Made by a program: the position numbers and the translations under genes | Shown: in pieces, positions 28,446 to 41,741 of the stretch | Position numbering within the stretch: position 1 is the first letter of the stretch | How the letters are laid out: each line of letters opens with the position of its first letter | Origin: Vanessa cardui | Taxonomy: Eukaryota; Arthropoda; Insecta; Lepidoptera; Nymphalidae | Direction of reading: 5' to 3' | NCBI RefSeq assembly: GCF_905220365.1 | Contig: NC_061131.1 | Coordinates: 11,135,318 to 11,199,317, forward strand | Length of the DNA stretch: 64,000 nucleotides | The notes under the pieces: model-generated | Told to the model about the DNA's origin: nothing | The model's database searches: none | The model's input: only the letters and a program-made list of their open reading frames with translations

Positions 28446-30411
28446 ATTTAAATAAATAGCTGTTCATCTTATCTATTAAAAGGCTTCTATATTTTTTTCT
28501 CCCATAATATCTATCCGGTAATAATAAGAAGTATTAACCAGATATGTAAATAAATATATTAGTATACATTTTACTACAATATATTTAATTTGAAAAAATA
28601 ATTAGCCTATAACTGAACTAACAGTCTATACTAATGATTAAGGATATATTTTTTTTGTAATGAGAAACTATTCAGACAAACAAAAGTATTAAATCGTGCG
28701 ATGAAGCGCGTGTCAGAAAGGATTTTATAGTGTATAATATTTTTAAATACTCGTAGCGACACTTCGCAGTTAAACCCGCTTTAAATTTAGTCTATTCACG
28801 TGATAACTTTATGTTCTCATTTGGAATTACATTAAATGAATCTTATGTGTTTGTATGAGTATGAAACCTACATTGAATAATGAAAGACGTTTTATCGAAA
28901 ATGCAACATTAGGGCTCAAGGGCAATTGATTCGTTCGCGAAGTCATTTATCAACACAACAATAACTCCGCAGGGGACGTATTTACAAAAACCTAATATAA
29001 CTAAGAGCAGCGTTGTGCCCCGAACAACCCTTTTTATGTGTAGATCACATTTTTCAGTCGCGAACGAATGGAACGTAATTTGTATAACTCTTACATTCAC
29101 TCTTTCTGCTTTTATATTGGCCGCTCTTAACTCGCTAGTCCACTCAGCCACACAAATATTTCTCTTATATTTACGCTCGTAAAGAGTTGCCTTGCGTGAA
29201 ATTGCAAAGAAATGCAATGGAAAAGTTTTAATTTACCAGTCGCTTTGAAATATCGACCTACACTTTATGTCAGCCTTATTTCCGTTGTGTCAAGTAAATT
29301 CGTTGCCTTCATTTTGTTCTCTTATTTACAATGGATTGCCTCTGTCAGCTATAACGTTGTTCGTTTCGACTGTTAAGAGGCCTCTTTATAAAAAAAAAAC
29401 AATATTTAACAAGGCGTAATAAATCTTTTACAATTTACGTCTTTTTAATAACGTATAAAATAGTATCGATTTTCTTTAATTGTCTTAAAAAAGATTGAAA
29501 ATTGGTCGCATTTTTTTACTAATTTCAATACTAGATTTTCTTTTATAGTCCCATGTTTTGATGTTTTGATTATTTGATTCCTAATAATATAATTATATTG
29601 TAGAATTTGTCAACCGATATCGCTGATATAATTATTATGTTGGAACATTTTGTATAAAACTACTCCAGTTTCAGTTTCATATAAAGTATTTAAACCTTAT
29701 GAGATTTTATCAATCTAAGTATCGCTTTGTAAAATATTTTTTATGTTTAAATCTTGTAGGATCATTAATGAAATAATAAGGCATTATTAATTCGTTTGTG
29801 TCACTAAAATTGTACTTTCCCGGATAATATCTGCTAAATTGATATCAACGATCAAAAACATGCTTATTTCTGAAGATTTTTCACTCAGCAGTGGAATATT
29901 TCCGCGATGTTACTTTTCTTTATATATTAAAATAGTTTTATTCAATAGCTCTCAGTAAAAACAAATTAAAGAAAAGAACACTCGTTATATTGCGGCTTTT
30001 ATTCCTTGATTGGTAACATAAATTTATGAATGGGCGAAGACTATGGGTTGGCATTCGACAAATTGCTCCTACTTCGATTTATTGCGTTGGATATAGTAGG
30101 TTGTGATTCCTTCGCCTGCAGACAAGCCCACAGACATTGATATATTCTCCAATTGTAAATTACTCGTATCAACAAACTTACTTTACCATAAAAAAGGGTT
30201 TTGAACAAATATATCATCGAATGTTTTTGGATTCAGATACGTGGGCGACTAATGTTCTTGTTATGACTGTTCGTTCAAAGCATCATTTTAACTTGAGGTT
30301 ACGGAGTTGACCGGTCTTTGCACGTTGTTAATTTGCTGCGTTGGTGTTTAGGATGATTATACTTTTACCATTTTAGGATTTCTAAGGATTAATCTTTTTA
30401 GATATATATTG

Positions 30412-30598
30412 TTTTTTTTTTTCAAGGCGATAGGTCGCGTGATAGTATACAAGTGGAAGGCAAATGGCTTACTACATACATAAACAAATAGTAGCCATCC
30501 CTTATACGTCACCAATCTTGAGAACTAAAAAATTATGTATCTTGTACCTCTAGTAAGACTGGCTCATTCACCCTTTAAAGCGGGACATAATTATTCTA
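30412..30598 (-). repeat. Family C copy, decayed
   Basis: T run followed by GGCGATAGGTCGCGTGATAG and later GGCTCATTCACCCTTTAAAG on the plus strand. Confidence 0.55.
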
Positions 30599-30689
30599 TG
30601 TATATATGTATAAAATAATGTTATTCACATTATATATAATTGAAATGCGATTTCGTGATGGAGGTATTATCGAAAAGGACGTTGCGCAT

Positions 30690-30900
30690 GTTAATACGTT
30701 AAGTCAGTGGAGTGGAACGCCTCGAGATCGTGTTCGCGGTTGTTGGCGGCTGATCGAATCTGTCGGATGCAAGTGTTGCGATGCGAGGTGGCCGCACGCT
30801 CGCACCGCCTCGCCTCTATTTGCCTCTTCCCGCTCCCGTCACCTCGCCTAACCTCGCCGCAGCACCGCGCAACTCCCGCTGACCTCAGAACATGGTGTGG
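30690..30900 (+). promoter_or_regulatory. GC-rich island, possible promoter or 5' exon
   Basis: About 200 bp with many CG steps (GTGTTCGCGGTTGTTGGCGG, CCGCACGCTCGCACCGCCTC) inside AT-rich DNA, ending CAGAACATGGTGTGG. A TCAGT initiator-like sequence is at 30704-30708. Overlapping short open frames on the plus strand look accidental. No splice-linked exon was found, so the promoter idea is only inference. Confidence 0.3.
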
Positions 30901-32429
30901 TTAAACAACTGCATCGCTTCAATTATTTCAACTAATGTTCAATGTTTTGTGAGTTACGGTCGGTTACGTTTTCATTTGGTCTCTGTATTTCGTTTATCAA
31001 ATACGAAGTAAATTAAAAAAAAGAAACATATCATATAATAAATTAGTTATCCTTTTTTTGTAATTTCTAAGACAAAAGATATACTAGACCTATAAACATA
31101 AAACTTAAACAACTAAGAACTTACTTTTAATAGAAAATATAGGTATGGGTACTAAATTTTTTAACTTGGCAAGCGGTTATTATGGCACAATTATTTTGAC
31201 ATTTTCAGTCTTCAATAAAGGATTAATGATTAGGTAAATTTTATTCAATTGTATCATAAAAAGGCGTCGATATGTTCAAACAAGAAGATAGACAAAATAG
31301 GTAGGTGGAACCCAATTTGAACTGAGTTTCGTTATTTTTTGGCGTCTTCGTGTACAGAGCCCGGGGCGAGGTAATATGATAGCAAATTTAACAAGCCTTT
31401 AATACCTACATAATTAATAGTGTAAATACAGTATATTTTATGTGTTTCTTTTTATCTCAACTTATAAATTACCAAAGGATAATATCTAATAGTTTTTTCC
31501 TTGTAAGTTTTTTATGACTGCGGTTGCTGACACTTTATTTATCTTTATAAATCTTATATATTTATAGCGTAATTCGATTTTTATCCCCGTGGTTATGTGA
31601 CGATAGCTGCACGTAGAAGATCGTTTATGGTTTTATTTTGTAGAGTTCCAGCTGTAGATGTACAGCAAAAAAAGAAATAAAGAGGATTATCAATTACAAC
31701 TAACTAAATGGTTACGATTTAACTAATTCAAAAAAAGAGGTTATATATAAAAATAATGTAAATCGTGCGAACAGACTTTGCCAGTTTACAATATAATTAA
31801 AGCTAAACAAAACCTGTCAGATATCGAAACTTGTATAAATCTCTTGAATAAACGGGAAATTTCGCGTGCTAAACGCTAGTAATAATAAATAAGTGTATAT
31901 GCAATGAAACAATAGGTTAACGTCTCAATGCAAAGGCATGCTCTCTGGAGACTTTTCGGTGTTTATTCCGCTATTGAACCGTGGGTTACTGGATGTGACA
32001 TAATCCGGCACCCGGAGACCCCGTTCGTACTTTGCTTTGCCAACGAGAAAAAATTGAATTATGAAATAAAAAATATTCTGTCTAGTGCTCGTCTGGATTT
32101 AGATCCGTGTTTTTCGTCTCAGTTATAAAAATAAGAACAGAGAACATGGACTATTCAAAATTGTATGCAATTTTATGTATTGTGTAATTTATGAACTATA
32201 AAATTTACCTCTGTGAATATAAGCGGAAGGAATATAGCCGTTTCGTTACGAATGCTGGAAAAACTATTACAGATACATTAAAACTTTGCGATACTCATAG
32301 AAATGTAGACGTTAAACTAACAACAATCTTTTGTTCAAAATTCAGTGAATAATTTAAACTTTAAAAAATAGAAAAGAACCTTGCGTTGATATACTGTAGC
32401 ATAAACTTATCTCTTATTTATAAAAAATG
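30901..32429. other. AT-rich, nothing recognised
   Basis: A 66-codon plus frame at 31928 is moderately GC-rich but not recognisable. Confidence 0.45.
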
Positions 32430-32595
32430 TGTAATCTATACTATATGTCGCTTACTGTTGCTCTTTCAAGACCAAACCGCTGAACCGAATTTGATTAAAT
32501 TTGGTGTGAAGCAAATATGATCTTAAAGAAAGGACATAGGCTACTTTTTTTGCCTAACATATGACTACCAAACTCAGAAACCTAAAACAACTAGT
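32430..32595 (+). repeat. Family D repeat, 3' end missing
   Basis: GCTCTTTCAAGACCAAACCG, GGACATAGGCTACTTTTTTT and CATATGACTACC are seen. Confidence 0.68.
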
Positions 32596-32689
32596 ACTTT
32601 ATGAACGGTCTTTGCATACATATATATATAAATAAATATTTATATACGTGTTTAAATACCATTAAAACCCTGTTACTTACTGGTACGGA

Positions 32690-32900
32690 TTTAAACAAGC
32701 CTGTTTGTGTAGGTACTACCCACTCATCACATTTAATACCGCCATAGAGCAATACTGAGTATTGTTGTGTTCCGGTTTGAAGGTGAGTGGGGCTGAATAA
32801 AATATCATAAGGGACTTAAGATCTTTAATATTTCTTACGGCGCCAATATTTATGGGTGAATACTTACCATCACATGGCTTATTTCCCAGTCCGCCTACAT
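32690..32900 (+). repeat. Family C copy, worn
   Basis: GTAGGTACTACCCACTCATC, TGTTGTGTTCCGGTTTGAAG and TTACCATCACATGGC identify it. No poly-A remains. Confidence 0.65.
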
Positions 32901-33030
32901 GTATGCTAATATTATAAAAGTGAAAGTAACTCTGTCTGTCTGTCGCACTTTCTTTACAAAACCACTAAACCGAATTTAATGAAATTTAGTATGAAGCAAG
33001 TTTCAACTATAAGGAAGGACATAAGCATAA
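32893..33030 (+). repeat. Family D repeat, 3'-truncated beside a SINE
   Basis: ATGCTAATATTATAAAAGTG to GGAAGGACATAAGCATA, then sequence leading into the family A SINE at 33040. Confidence 0.72.
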
Positions 33031-33039
33031 ATACATAAA

Positions 33040-33334
33040 AGTAACAGCCTGTACATTTTCCACTGCTGAGATAAGGCCTCCTCTTCCATTAAGGAGAGGG
33101 TTTGGAACATATTCCACCATGCTGTTCCAATGCGGGTTGGTGGAATGCACATGTGGCAGAATTTCGGTGTAATTAGACACATGCAGGTTTCCTCACGAAG
33201 TTTTCCTTCACCGCCGAGCACGAGATGAATTATAAACACAAATTAAACACATATAGATAGTGGTGCTTGCCTGGGTTTGGACCCACAATCATCGGTTAAG
33301 ATGCACGCGTTCTTACCACTGGGCCATCTCAGCT
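33040..33334 (-). mobile_element. SINE family A copy next to a family D repeat
   Basis: Full-length from AACAGCCTGTACATTTTCC to the head GGGCCATCTCAGCT. It abuts a family D fragment (32893-33030). Confidence 0.88.
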
Positions 33335-34471
33335 ATTGTTTTATTTTATTATAAAAAAAATAATAATGTTGACTTTCATGTGATTTACAATCCAAAACAT
33401 TCGGCTTATAATAAATATGAAGCTTACGTAGACACGGTTCATTATCTTTATTTACGAGCGAGGAAGAGTTATTAATTTCTTATAAAAATCTTCACAGAGT
33501 ACTTCGGTCACTCTTATTTCTTTTATTTCCATATTCCTCTTGAACTTTTATGCGGGAGTACTTACAAAGGCAATAATGGCGTCTGGAAATTCAAAGGTAC
33601 CTTCCGAAATCGGTCGGCAGAAAGATTTAGTGCCCCGGAGGCTCTTACGTTTTTCATACTCGGAATATATTAAAGCTATGTATCAGTCGGTGGTTTATCT
33701 TTGAGAGGGGTAATATCGCTGGAGGAACTATTAGGCGGGAATGAAATAGCTCTCTTCAAACAAAAGCATAGCTTACTATATATTTCGTGTACATTTTATA
33801 ACTTTTACTATTTTTTGAATTTTATTTTTTTTATCGGTAGTAAGTTTACTTAATCACCAATAATTCTGCTGTCAAATAGAACGCACTTTCTGTGTAAGAT
33901 TGTAAACATTTGAAAGAGATTGTAAACATTGAAAGATCACAAAATAGCGGTAATATACTTTATTTTACTTTGGACTATAATAAACAATGACCATTAGCTG
34001 ATGCAAAAAAAAACTTAATTGTATGTGTTAGATCTTAAGTATTATTTTATTTTGGCTTTTATTGTGTGTCAAAAGGGAACAGATTATTTGGAGAAGACCA
34101 GATCTTATATATTAATATGGCCAATATTTGTAAAAATGTAGACTTATTGAAAATTACATTGATATATAACACATAGGTACTCAAAGTAAACATCTCTTAT
34201 CAAATACTTCATGAAAATATCAAATGTGTATTGACTATTGATTTTATTCTTTATTCACTAGACGGTATCCATTTAATTAGACTGCCTATAAAAGGTATTT
34301 CTATTGAATTTTCTTCACAGCGTGTATTGCTTTATTGAATAAAGTTTTTGACTCAGATTTCGACATGTTGCTTATCAAATCATTAATTCCGAACTGGTCT
34401 TAGTTATCAATTAGTTATTCTTAAAAGACGATTGAAAACTTTCCATAAGAACCTTCGTCAACAAAAAAAAA
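33335..34471. other. Non-coding, one GC-richer patch
   Basis: 33560-33760 (AATGGCGTCTGGAAATTC, AAATCGGTCGGCAGAAAG, GTGCCCCGGAGGCTC) stands out but has no long frame. A small tandem duplication of AGATTGTAAACATT lies at 33896-33930. Confidence 0.45.
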
Positions 34472-34485
34472 ATACAGACGAATTG

Positions 34486-34671
34486 TTGTCCTAAATTTTC
34501 GCGATTATTACACATTTAAATAAAACTAGTTATAACGGATTTGAATCGCGTGGTCACGGGTAGACTCACAGTCTACCCGTAACCACGAACGCTGTAAAGT
34601 GCTCGGAACGTCGGGATGTCAAAAATAATTAAAATACGCGAATCAAATCCGTTATAACTAGTTTTATTTAT
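34486..34671 (-). mobile_element. Family F element, 14-bp target duplication, fold-back
   Basis: ATACAGACGAATTG flanks it at 34472-34485 and 34672-34685. The two arms (AAATAAAACTAGTTATAACG and its complement) pair, and the centre is a second near-perfect inverted repeat around GGTAGACTCACAGTCTACC. Confidence 0.85.
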
Positions 34672-35098
34672 ATACAGACGAATTGATAACCTCCTCCTTT
34701 TTGAAGTCGGTTGAAAACGTGTAATTTTCTTCAAAATACAAATTCGCTAAAAAATATTTTTCTCTGTGTAAACATTTGACAATAACCCCTAACTTGGACC
34801 TTGGACTGGGGACTGGCAGGACGACAAAGAAATTCATTAAGGAGCCAAGATGTTGGATCTGACACTTCAATGTGACCGTCGAAGCAATCCCGCGTCTGCC
34901 TAAATTAAAATATTTCGTTTGAATACATTTCACTAATCAATCCGATTATTATTATGAGTATTATTATCTCGTGTTAAAAAAAATGTTGGGATGATAAGAC
35001 TCTTATTCTATCAATACCAATCTCATTTAGAAAAATGATAAATAAGATTATTTACTCGTTAAAAGATAGTAAGGTCGATCGACAATCAGAGGGTTGGT

Positions 35099-35530
35099 GT
35101 TTTTTTTTTATGTAATAGGTTGGAGGGCGAGCTTATGGGCCATGATGGTAAGTTGAGTGACCACTTACCATCAGGTGGCCCATATGCTCGTTCATATATC
35201 AGTTAATACGTTTAAAATAATTACTTATATATTATTTATTATTGATTATGAAAAGTCAATATCTCGTCTTCCAAAAAGACGACAAGCTTTAAGTCCACCG
35301 GCATATGGGCCACCTGATGGTAAGTGGTCACCATCACTCATAGACAATGACGCTGTAAGAAATATTAACCATTCCTTACATCGTCAATGCGCCACTAACC
35401 TTCGGAACTAAGATCCCTTGTGCCTGTAGTTACACTGGCTCACTGACCCTTCAAACTGGAACACAACAATATTGCGTACTGTTGTTTAGCGGTAGAATAA
35501 CTTATGAGTGGGTGGTACCTACCCAGGCAC
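35099..35530 (-). repeat. Compound family C locus with facing tails
   Basis: A minus tail fragment (35099-35153) meets a plus tail fragment (35156-35195), making a hairpin around GGGCCATGATGGTAAG / CTTACCATCAGGTGGCCC. After ~100 bp of unrelated sequence a longer minus copy follows (35296-35530), truncated before the poly-A. Confidence 0.7.
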
Positions 35531-37082
35531 ATATTGATAAAGAATGTATAAAATTACTCTATTTAATTAACATACTTATAAATTTTAGGTTAAAGAAGTA
35601 AAGAACCTTAAAGTTTACTTTACAATGAGCAATACACATAATATACAAAGTTTGTTTTACTGGTAGAATCTGTGGTAGTACTTATCCATTATTTAGTATT
35701 TAGTATATCACATTATTTTGTAGAATTAATATGTAAGATAGATATAATATGTTAGTATGTAATAAGTGATTCTGAAAAAAAAGTTTCTTAGTAACTTTTT
35801 TCTTGTCTGTTTACATTCTACATTTGGAACCAGTGATATCTATAAATTTATATCAATACCATAACAAAAGAGTTTTTATTGGCCTACTAATGAATATTCT
35901 GATTTTCGAATCTCCCCTAATAAATCATTAGTTAAGCAAGTAAGAACAACCAAGGGTTATTATTATAAGGGTATTTCTCTGCTAATTGGAAAATGGCCAA
36001 TACAATAGACCGAGCATGTTTTTGGAATTTTAAGAGAATAATTAAATACAATTAAATGTATTAATGAAATATGTATCGTGAGTCAACACATTTTAATCTT
36101 TATTTGTGAATTATTAATGACTGTTAAAACACGACAGGGTTGTACGTAGTAAAGTTTATTTGAAAGACAAACATTTTTTTATATTTCAATCAAAATGAAT
36201 GAATATAATTACATAGCGTAAAACAAAGTCTTTATCGCTGTTTGCCTCTATGTATGCTTAGATCTATAAATTTACGCAACGGATTTTGTTGAGTTTTTCT
36301 TAATAGATAGAGTAATTCGAGAGGATGGTTTTTGTATAAAATACATGGACAATGTATTGAAGAACCACTGATAATTTATTGAAGTTTCTAATGTAACGTC
36401 GTAAATAAACAAATTCTGTAGTATATTTAGTATCAGTATTGAACACGTGCGAATCCAGGGCGGGTGATAAAGTGATATGATTGGATCGTATTGTTATATA
36501 ATAATAATATATAATATAATAAAGAGTTAAAAGTAATCGTACCTATTTAATAAAATAATTATTCTATAAATATCTTGCTCCGTTCGTGACTACGTTCGTG
36601 ATGAGAAATATAGAACATAATTTATATTAGGCTATGTAATACCTGTATCTAGGGATCTCCCAAATCGTAGGTAATGACCCTCGTAATATGTTACGTAGCG
36701 GAATAAATTTGTAAAAAATATAATTATTACTAATATAATAGTTCATTATATCAAAGCTATAACGTTATATATCAATGCTTTACACGTACATGTAAAATAT
36801 ATACATATTTTATAACCGGAGCGAGATTCATGGATATAATTGTTTAGTAGAAAAAATCAATCCAATCGCAGTTACATTTAATTATAACATAATTGATTGT
36901 TTAATTTCAGACGGCAAAAGAGTCTTTATATTATACCAGCGTAATACACTATTATATTTAAGAAATCGTGATTAGGTTAGCTATACATAAATATCATTAA
37001 TATTATTGTTTAACAAAACCTGCTGAGTGATTGCGATGTGACTGCTCATGCTCGTTTACAAACTTCGTTATTATTAAATAAC
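35531..37082. other. AT-rich with one family E copy
   Basis: A TAATAATAATATATAATATAAT low-complexity run is at 36497-36525 (interrupted). No gene seen. Confidence 0.5.
36211..36465 (-). repeat. Family E repeat
   Basis: Reverse copy: TGTATGCTTAGATCTATAAA, TTTACGCAACGGATTTTG and ATTCTGTAGTATATTTAGTA. Confidence 0.72.
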
Positions 37083-37255
37083 TAGCATTATGTAATAACA
37101 AACCCCGCGACTTCGCGTGCGTTTGACATTTAAAAAAAGAACTTGTTATAGCCTAAATTATTCATTATTACATCGCTGTCTACCTGTGAAAGTATCATCA
37201 AAATCGGTGTAGCCGTTACAGAGATTAGCCGCAACAAACAAACGGACACACAAAA
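37083..37255 (-). repeat. Unclassified short repeat
   Basis: AACCCCGCGACTTCGCGTGC at one end and GTAGCCGTTACAGAGATTAG near the other, features I associate with a common lepidopteran interspersed repeat. Only one copy here, so the call rests on style. Confidence 0.45.
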
Positions 37256-39284
37256 ATTGTAAAAAATGTTTGTGTACGTACTTTGTATGCTGGTGTATCA
37301 ACATAGATGAATTTAGTAAAAAGCGGTTATTTTAATATTACAAAGAGCCATTCTAATTTAATTACATATACTTATTTATCTATAGACAACATAGAGATAA
37401 AATGTGAAAGATGCGTCAGATAATACCTTATTCATTTTTTGAAATCTGAAAATCTGCATAGATGTATTTGTGCATCGACAATGTAATGAAGCTATTTCAA
37501 TATATCTCCAAAAGTGATATATCTGAATGGCTTACTATATAAATGTATTTTATATATAAACTATTCGTTCTAGTTCCACACTTTTCTAAAAATCTTTGCC
37601 CTCGGACGAACGTGTAAACGTAAAGTATCAGATCGGTCCCGGGAGCCCGATGGCGTTTTCAGGCTTTGTGTTGCTAAAAGTTTACTCTTTTATAAACCTC
37701 CATATATTTGTACGTAACAAATTGGGGTAAATATATGATACGAACTGTTTCTCGTGACTTCGTCGCTGAGTTGAATTCATTGCTAATTCCAGAAGGTGAT
37801 AAATGCAATATTTATTTTCTGTAGAAATAGTTTTATTACTTCACTTTATGAACAGAAAAATAAAATAGCATGCACAATTATGATCGTAATTATATATTCT
37901 TCCTTCGACTTAAACATAATAATTAGGAATACCCTCAAAGAAACCTGCAAAAAAGCATCGTAAAGTTGTTGTATTGGAAATCTCCAAGCATATCTTTATT
38001 TCCCTTAACAAGACTTTTCCATAATATCATCTAAGACAAAAAAAAGTATAAACTCTTCCTCACCAAAAAATACGCAAAAATGTATTAACTCGTCGCTTAA
38101 AATCACTGGTTTGGCCAGATCACGCTTTCGATCCTGTAAAATCGCTGATGAATACAGCATAGGAGCACTTAAATATGTCGTACGTCGATGCAGAGCCTTA
38201 CCGTCGGCGCTGGCAAAAGCCTTCGCTTAGTCGATGAAGTATGCTTCAACCAGGGGGCCGTTACGAGGGATTGTAGGTACTCACGACACTTATCCATTAG
38301 CTGAACCAACTACGTGAAAGGTGGAACTGTTGATGATCATTTGACGGTAAATTTTCAGTATGGCTACATTCCCTTCCAGTGGAAAGATACTATTTCTGTA
38401 CAATTCTGGTGATTGCATATTTTGTAAGACTCTAAAAAAGCTCTATAATAAGTATCAGCCGTTCACCAACCGTAAATATGTCAGTTATCAGTTATATAAT
38501 ATATATGAATTAAATTATAAGAACTTATAAGTAAATTTCATTTATATACATATATGGGCATGCGGCAGCATGTCAAGCCATATTATCATAAGCCATTATT
38601 TATCAATATATGGGTATATGTAACCACTTATTATTAAATTTATACACACAACGAAATTTTATGTAACTTAAATTTTAACTCAGCTTTTTAATGATTAATA
38701 TATTGCATAGAATAATATTTAATATCTAAATCTCATCGAAATATAATACCAAGTTCCCTTTAAATTACTCTTTTAAATTTTTCTATTTAATAACGCAAGA
38801 GCGAGCAGTGCAACTCGAATAAATTTGAAGTACACAATTCGTACATTGACTTTATGAGGTCGACTTTTACTTTCAATGTCAAAAACCAGAATTATTTCGT
38901 ATTAAAAAGGTATATCGAACGCAATTATTTCCTTTATATAATTTGTTACGGCTTTAAACTTATATAACAGTAAAATACTTCGAAAACTTACAATTAATTT
39001 TTTTATACTTTAAAGTAAGTAGATATTTCTTAACAAAATTAAGTTTCAACTTAATTTCATTGAGAAATATGTGCCTTCGTGGACTTTGGAATCTGATTGC
39101 TTTATATTCAATTATTAAGTCTCGCGCAGATATTTGTCTTTTACGAAAATACATGCGAATCGGATACTTCCATGAGTGTAATGCCACCCGCATCTTAGTG
39201 ACGAAGATATACTTTATATAATTGTAACGTTCAAATACATTTGCATACAGTACATATTTTTAATTCAATCGTAAACTGTAAGAT
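37256..39284. other. Non-coding, two GC-richer patches
   Basis: 37590-37670 (CGGTCCCGGGAGCCCGATGG) and 38090-38300 (ACGTCGATGCAGAGCCTTAC, CGTCGGCGCTGGCAAAAGCC) differ from their flanks without coding signal. They could be conserved non-coding elements. Confidence 0.4.
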
Positions 39285-39296
39285 AAGAAAATTATT

Positions 39297-39511
39297 GTTG
39301 TCTTAAATTTTCACGATTATTACACATTTTCAGATTTTAATCGCGCATATTAATTATTTCTTACCCGTGACCACGAACGCTGTAAAGTGCTCGAAATGTC
39401 GAGATGTCCAAAATAATTAATATACGCGATTAAAATCCGTAGTAACTAGTTTTATTTAAATGTGTAATAATCGTGAAAATTTAAGATTACATTATGTGAA
39501 CCATTACGGAC
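39297..39511 (-). mobile_element. Family F element, 12-bp target duplication, longest copy
   Basis: AAGAAAATTATT at 39285-39296 and 39512-39523. Arms 39301-39329 and 39458-39486 are perfect 29-base inverted repeats; inner arms around GATTTTAATCGCG also pair. The right end extends ~25 bases past the palindrome. Confidence 0.82.
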
Positions 39512-39817
39512 AAGAAAATTATTACCAGAATAGGTAACTACTTCACGTAATGTTTACACGAATAGAAAATTAAGAGTCTCATAGTAGTATACAATTTTGG
39601 TATATTTCCAAAGCTTCTGACTGTAAAGCCGCTGAAGATTTTCTCCCCGACAACATTGACATATCGTTAAACATAAACGTTGAAATACACCTCATAAAAT
39701 ATACGATATATATTCCAAATATATAGGACTATGTTCTTTGTATTGGCTATCATTGTGAGAATGTTTTTTTTTTTACTATATTATAAATAAGAAAGGAATA
39801 CATCAGACTAGGAACCC

Positions 39818-40074
39818 GCTCCGGTTTCACATGGGTGCAATACTGTTATTTGCTAAATATACTAGATAATTTGTTTATTTATGACGTCACATTAGAAACT
39901 TTTAAAATTATTAGCGTTTCTTTACTATTAGCCCATGTATTTTTATATATAAAAACATTTCTCTCTAATCACTATATCTATTTAAAAAACCGCATCAAAC
40001 CGCAGCGTAATTTTAAAGATCTAATCATACATAGGGACAGACAGCGGTAAGCGACTTTATTATATATTATGTAA
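39818..40074 (+). repeat. Family E repeat
   Basis: CTCCGGTTTCACATGGGTGC to CGACTTTATTATATATTATG. Contains the family's AAAGATCTAATCATACATAG segment. Confidence 0.72.
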
Positions 40075-41267
40075 CGAAAAAAAACCTATTAGAAATTTAA
40101 TGAAATTTCATTAATATCAATTTAACTATTCGCATTACTCATTGATGAGATGAAAGATATGTAAAAACAATGTCTTTAATTTATGTAGGTTCTTTCGAAT
40201 AAAACAAAGCTAATCTTTCAATAAAAAATCGTGAACAATCATAGTACCGTTATAAACGTATTATAATATTACATAGATAACAAAAGCAGCGGCGAAGCAG
40301 CGTTGCGATCATCTGACGCTGAATAAAAATATTCAAAGTTTTTTAGGTATTACTAAAAAGGACCGAATACGCGTGGGACGCGAGTGAACGAACTCGATTG
40401 TGACCGAACATGCACTATCCTCCCACGAGACAATATGATTATGAACGACTGTGCAGTTCCTTGCTTTATTTGAAAACCTTTTAACGTATCTTGTATTTAA
40501 AGGAGTGGATTCGAAATGCTCATTATTATTGCACAATAATACCTATTGTATAGTAGCTATTGTCAACACATATATAAGATACTGGGAAATATAATCAATT
40601 AACATTTTTTTTATTATTTTAATTAATAATAAATAAAATTGTACTAAATTAAGATTCTATCACAGGACACTAATTATTGTAAAATCAACATTGTAAATCT
40701 GTTTATTTGACAATAGCAGCTATGCTAGTTTCTTCTTTTCGATGGATGCTGCTTTCCGAAACGGTGGTAGTATGGAAATATTGACAATTCAAAAATGCTT
40801 CATTGTGGAATTTACCTGAATAAAATTGATTTGATTTATGGGAAAAATTAATTACTTGCATTAGATATAGTCTATAATATTTGACAGTATGCCAGAAGCC
40901 TATATACCCTACTCATGTGGGCTTTGTACCGGATTAATTGATACTTCGATAGGGAACTATGAGATATACGACACTAAATACTAACTGTGATAAATAATAC
41001 GCTGGTTGCATATTCAACAGTAAATTAAAAACATTTTGTAAATTGTATCTGACAAGTAAGATAAGATAAACAGATAAGTATGTTTCTTAATTGATATAAA
41101 ATTATATTTTTAAAATTTAATTGTAAGCACTTACATGTTGTTATAGACGTTTCTAGATAATTACTAAATTAAACTATGGAATTGACAACCACCTTCCTAC
41201 TATTTTGTAATCGGTTAAATACATTATCAATTAAAAAAAATGTACATTTTTCGATGGCACTTAAAAG
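40075..41267. other. AT-rich, nothing recognised
   Basis: The 67-codon minus frame at 40333-40536 lies in a modestly GC-rich patch but has no motif or splice signals. Confidence 0.45.
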
Positions 41268-41575
41268 TGTGATCAGATTGCCCAGTGGTTAGAACGCGTG
41301 TATCTTAAGCGATGATTTCGGTTAAAGCCCAGGTAAGCACCACTACATATATGTGCTTAATTTGTTTTTATAATTCATCTCGTGCTCGGCGGTGATGGAA
41401 AACATCGTGAGGAAATCTGCATGTGTCTAATTTCATGAAATTCTGCCACATATGCATTCCACCAACCCGCATTGGAACAACGTGGTGGAATATGTTCCAA
41501 ACACTCTCCTTAACTGAAGAGGAGGCTTTAGTCCAGCTGCGGGAAATTTACAGGCTGTTAGTTTATTTACTTTAC
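41268..41575 (+). mobile_element. SINE family A copy
   Basis: Head (TTGCCCAGTGGTTAGAACGC), a worn B box (TTTCGGTTAAAGCCCAGG), full body and TTTACAGGCTGTTAG end. Confidence 0.88.
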
Positions 41576-41741
41576 TTATAAGTATTCTAAATAGCTAGTA
41601 AGGTACGCTATATAAAAAGACAAAAAAAGGTTTAATACTATATTATGTTATAGTATGAATAATTAAATATCATATATTGCGATATGATGTGATACATTTT
41701 AAAAACAGCTGTTATTATTTGTATAACTAAAAAAATCCCTT

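Larger units (their letters stand above)
26876..30411. other. Non-coding, two worn family D repeats
   Basis: Apart from the D copies it is unique-looking. A 102-codon minus frame (28909-29217) sits in a slightly GC-richer block but resembles nothing and has no splice context. Confidence 0.5.

Noticed and set aside
28909..29217. 102-codon minus-strand open frame
   Set aside because: No recognisable motif and no splice signals; only slightly GC-richer than its flanks.
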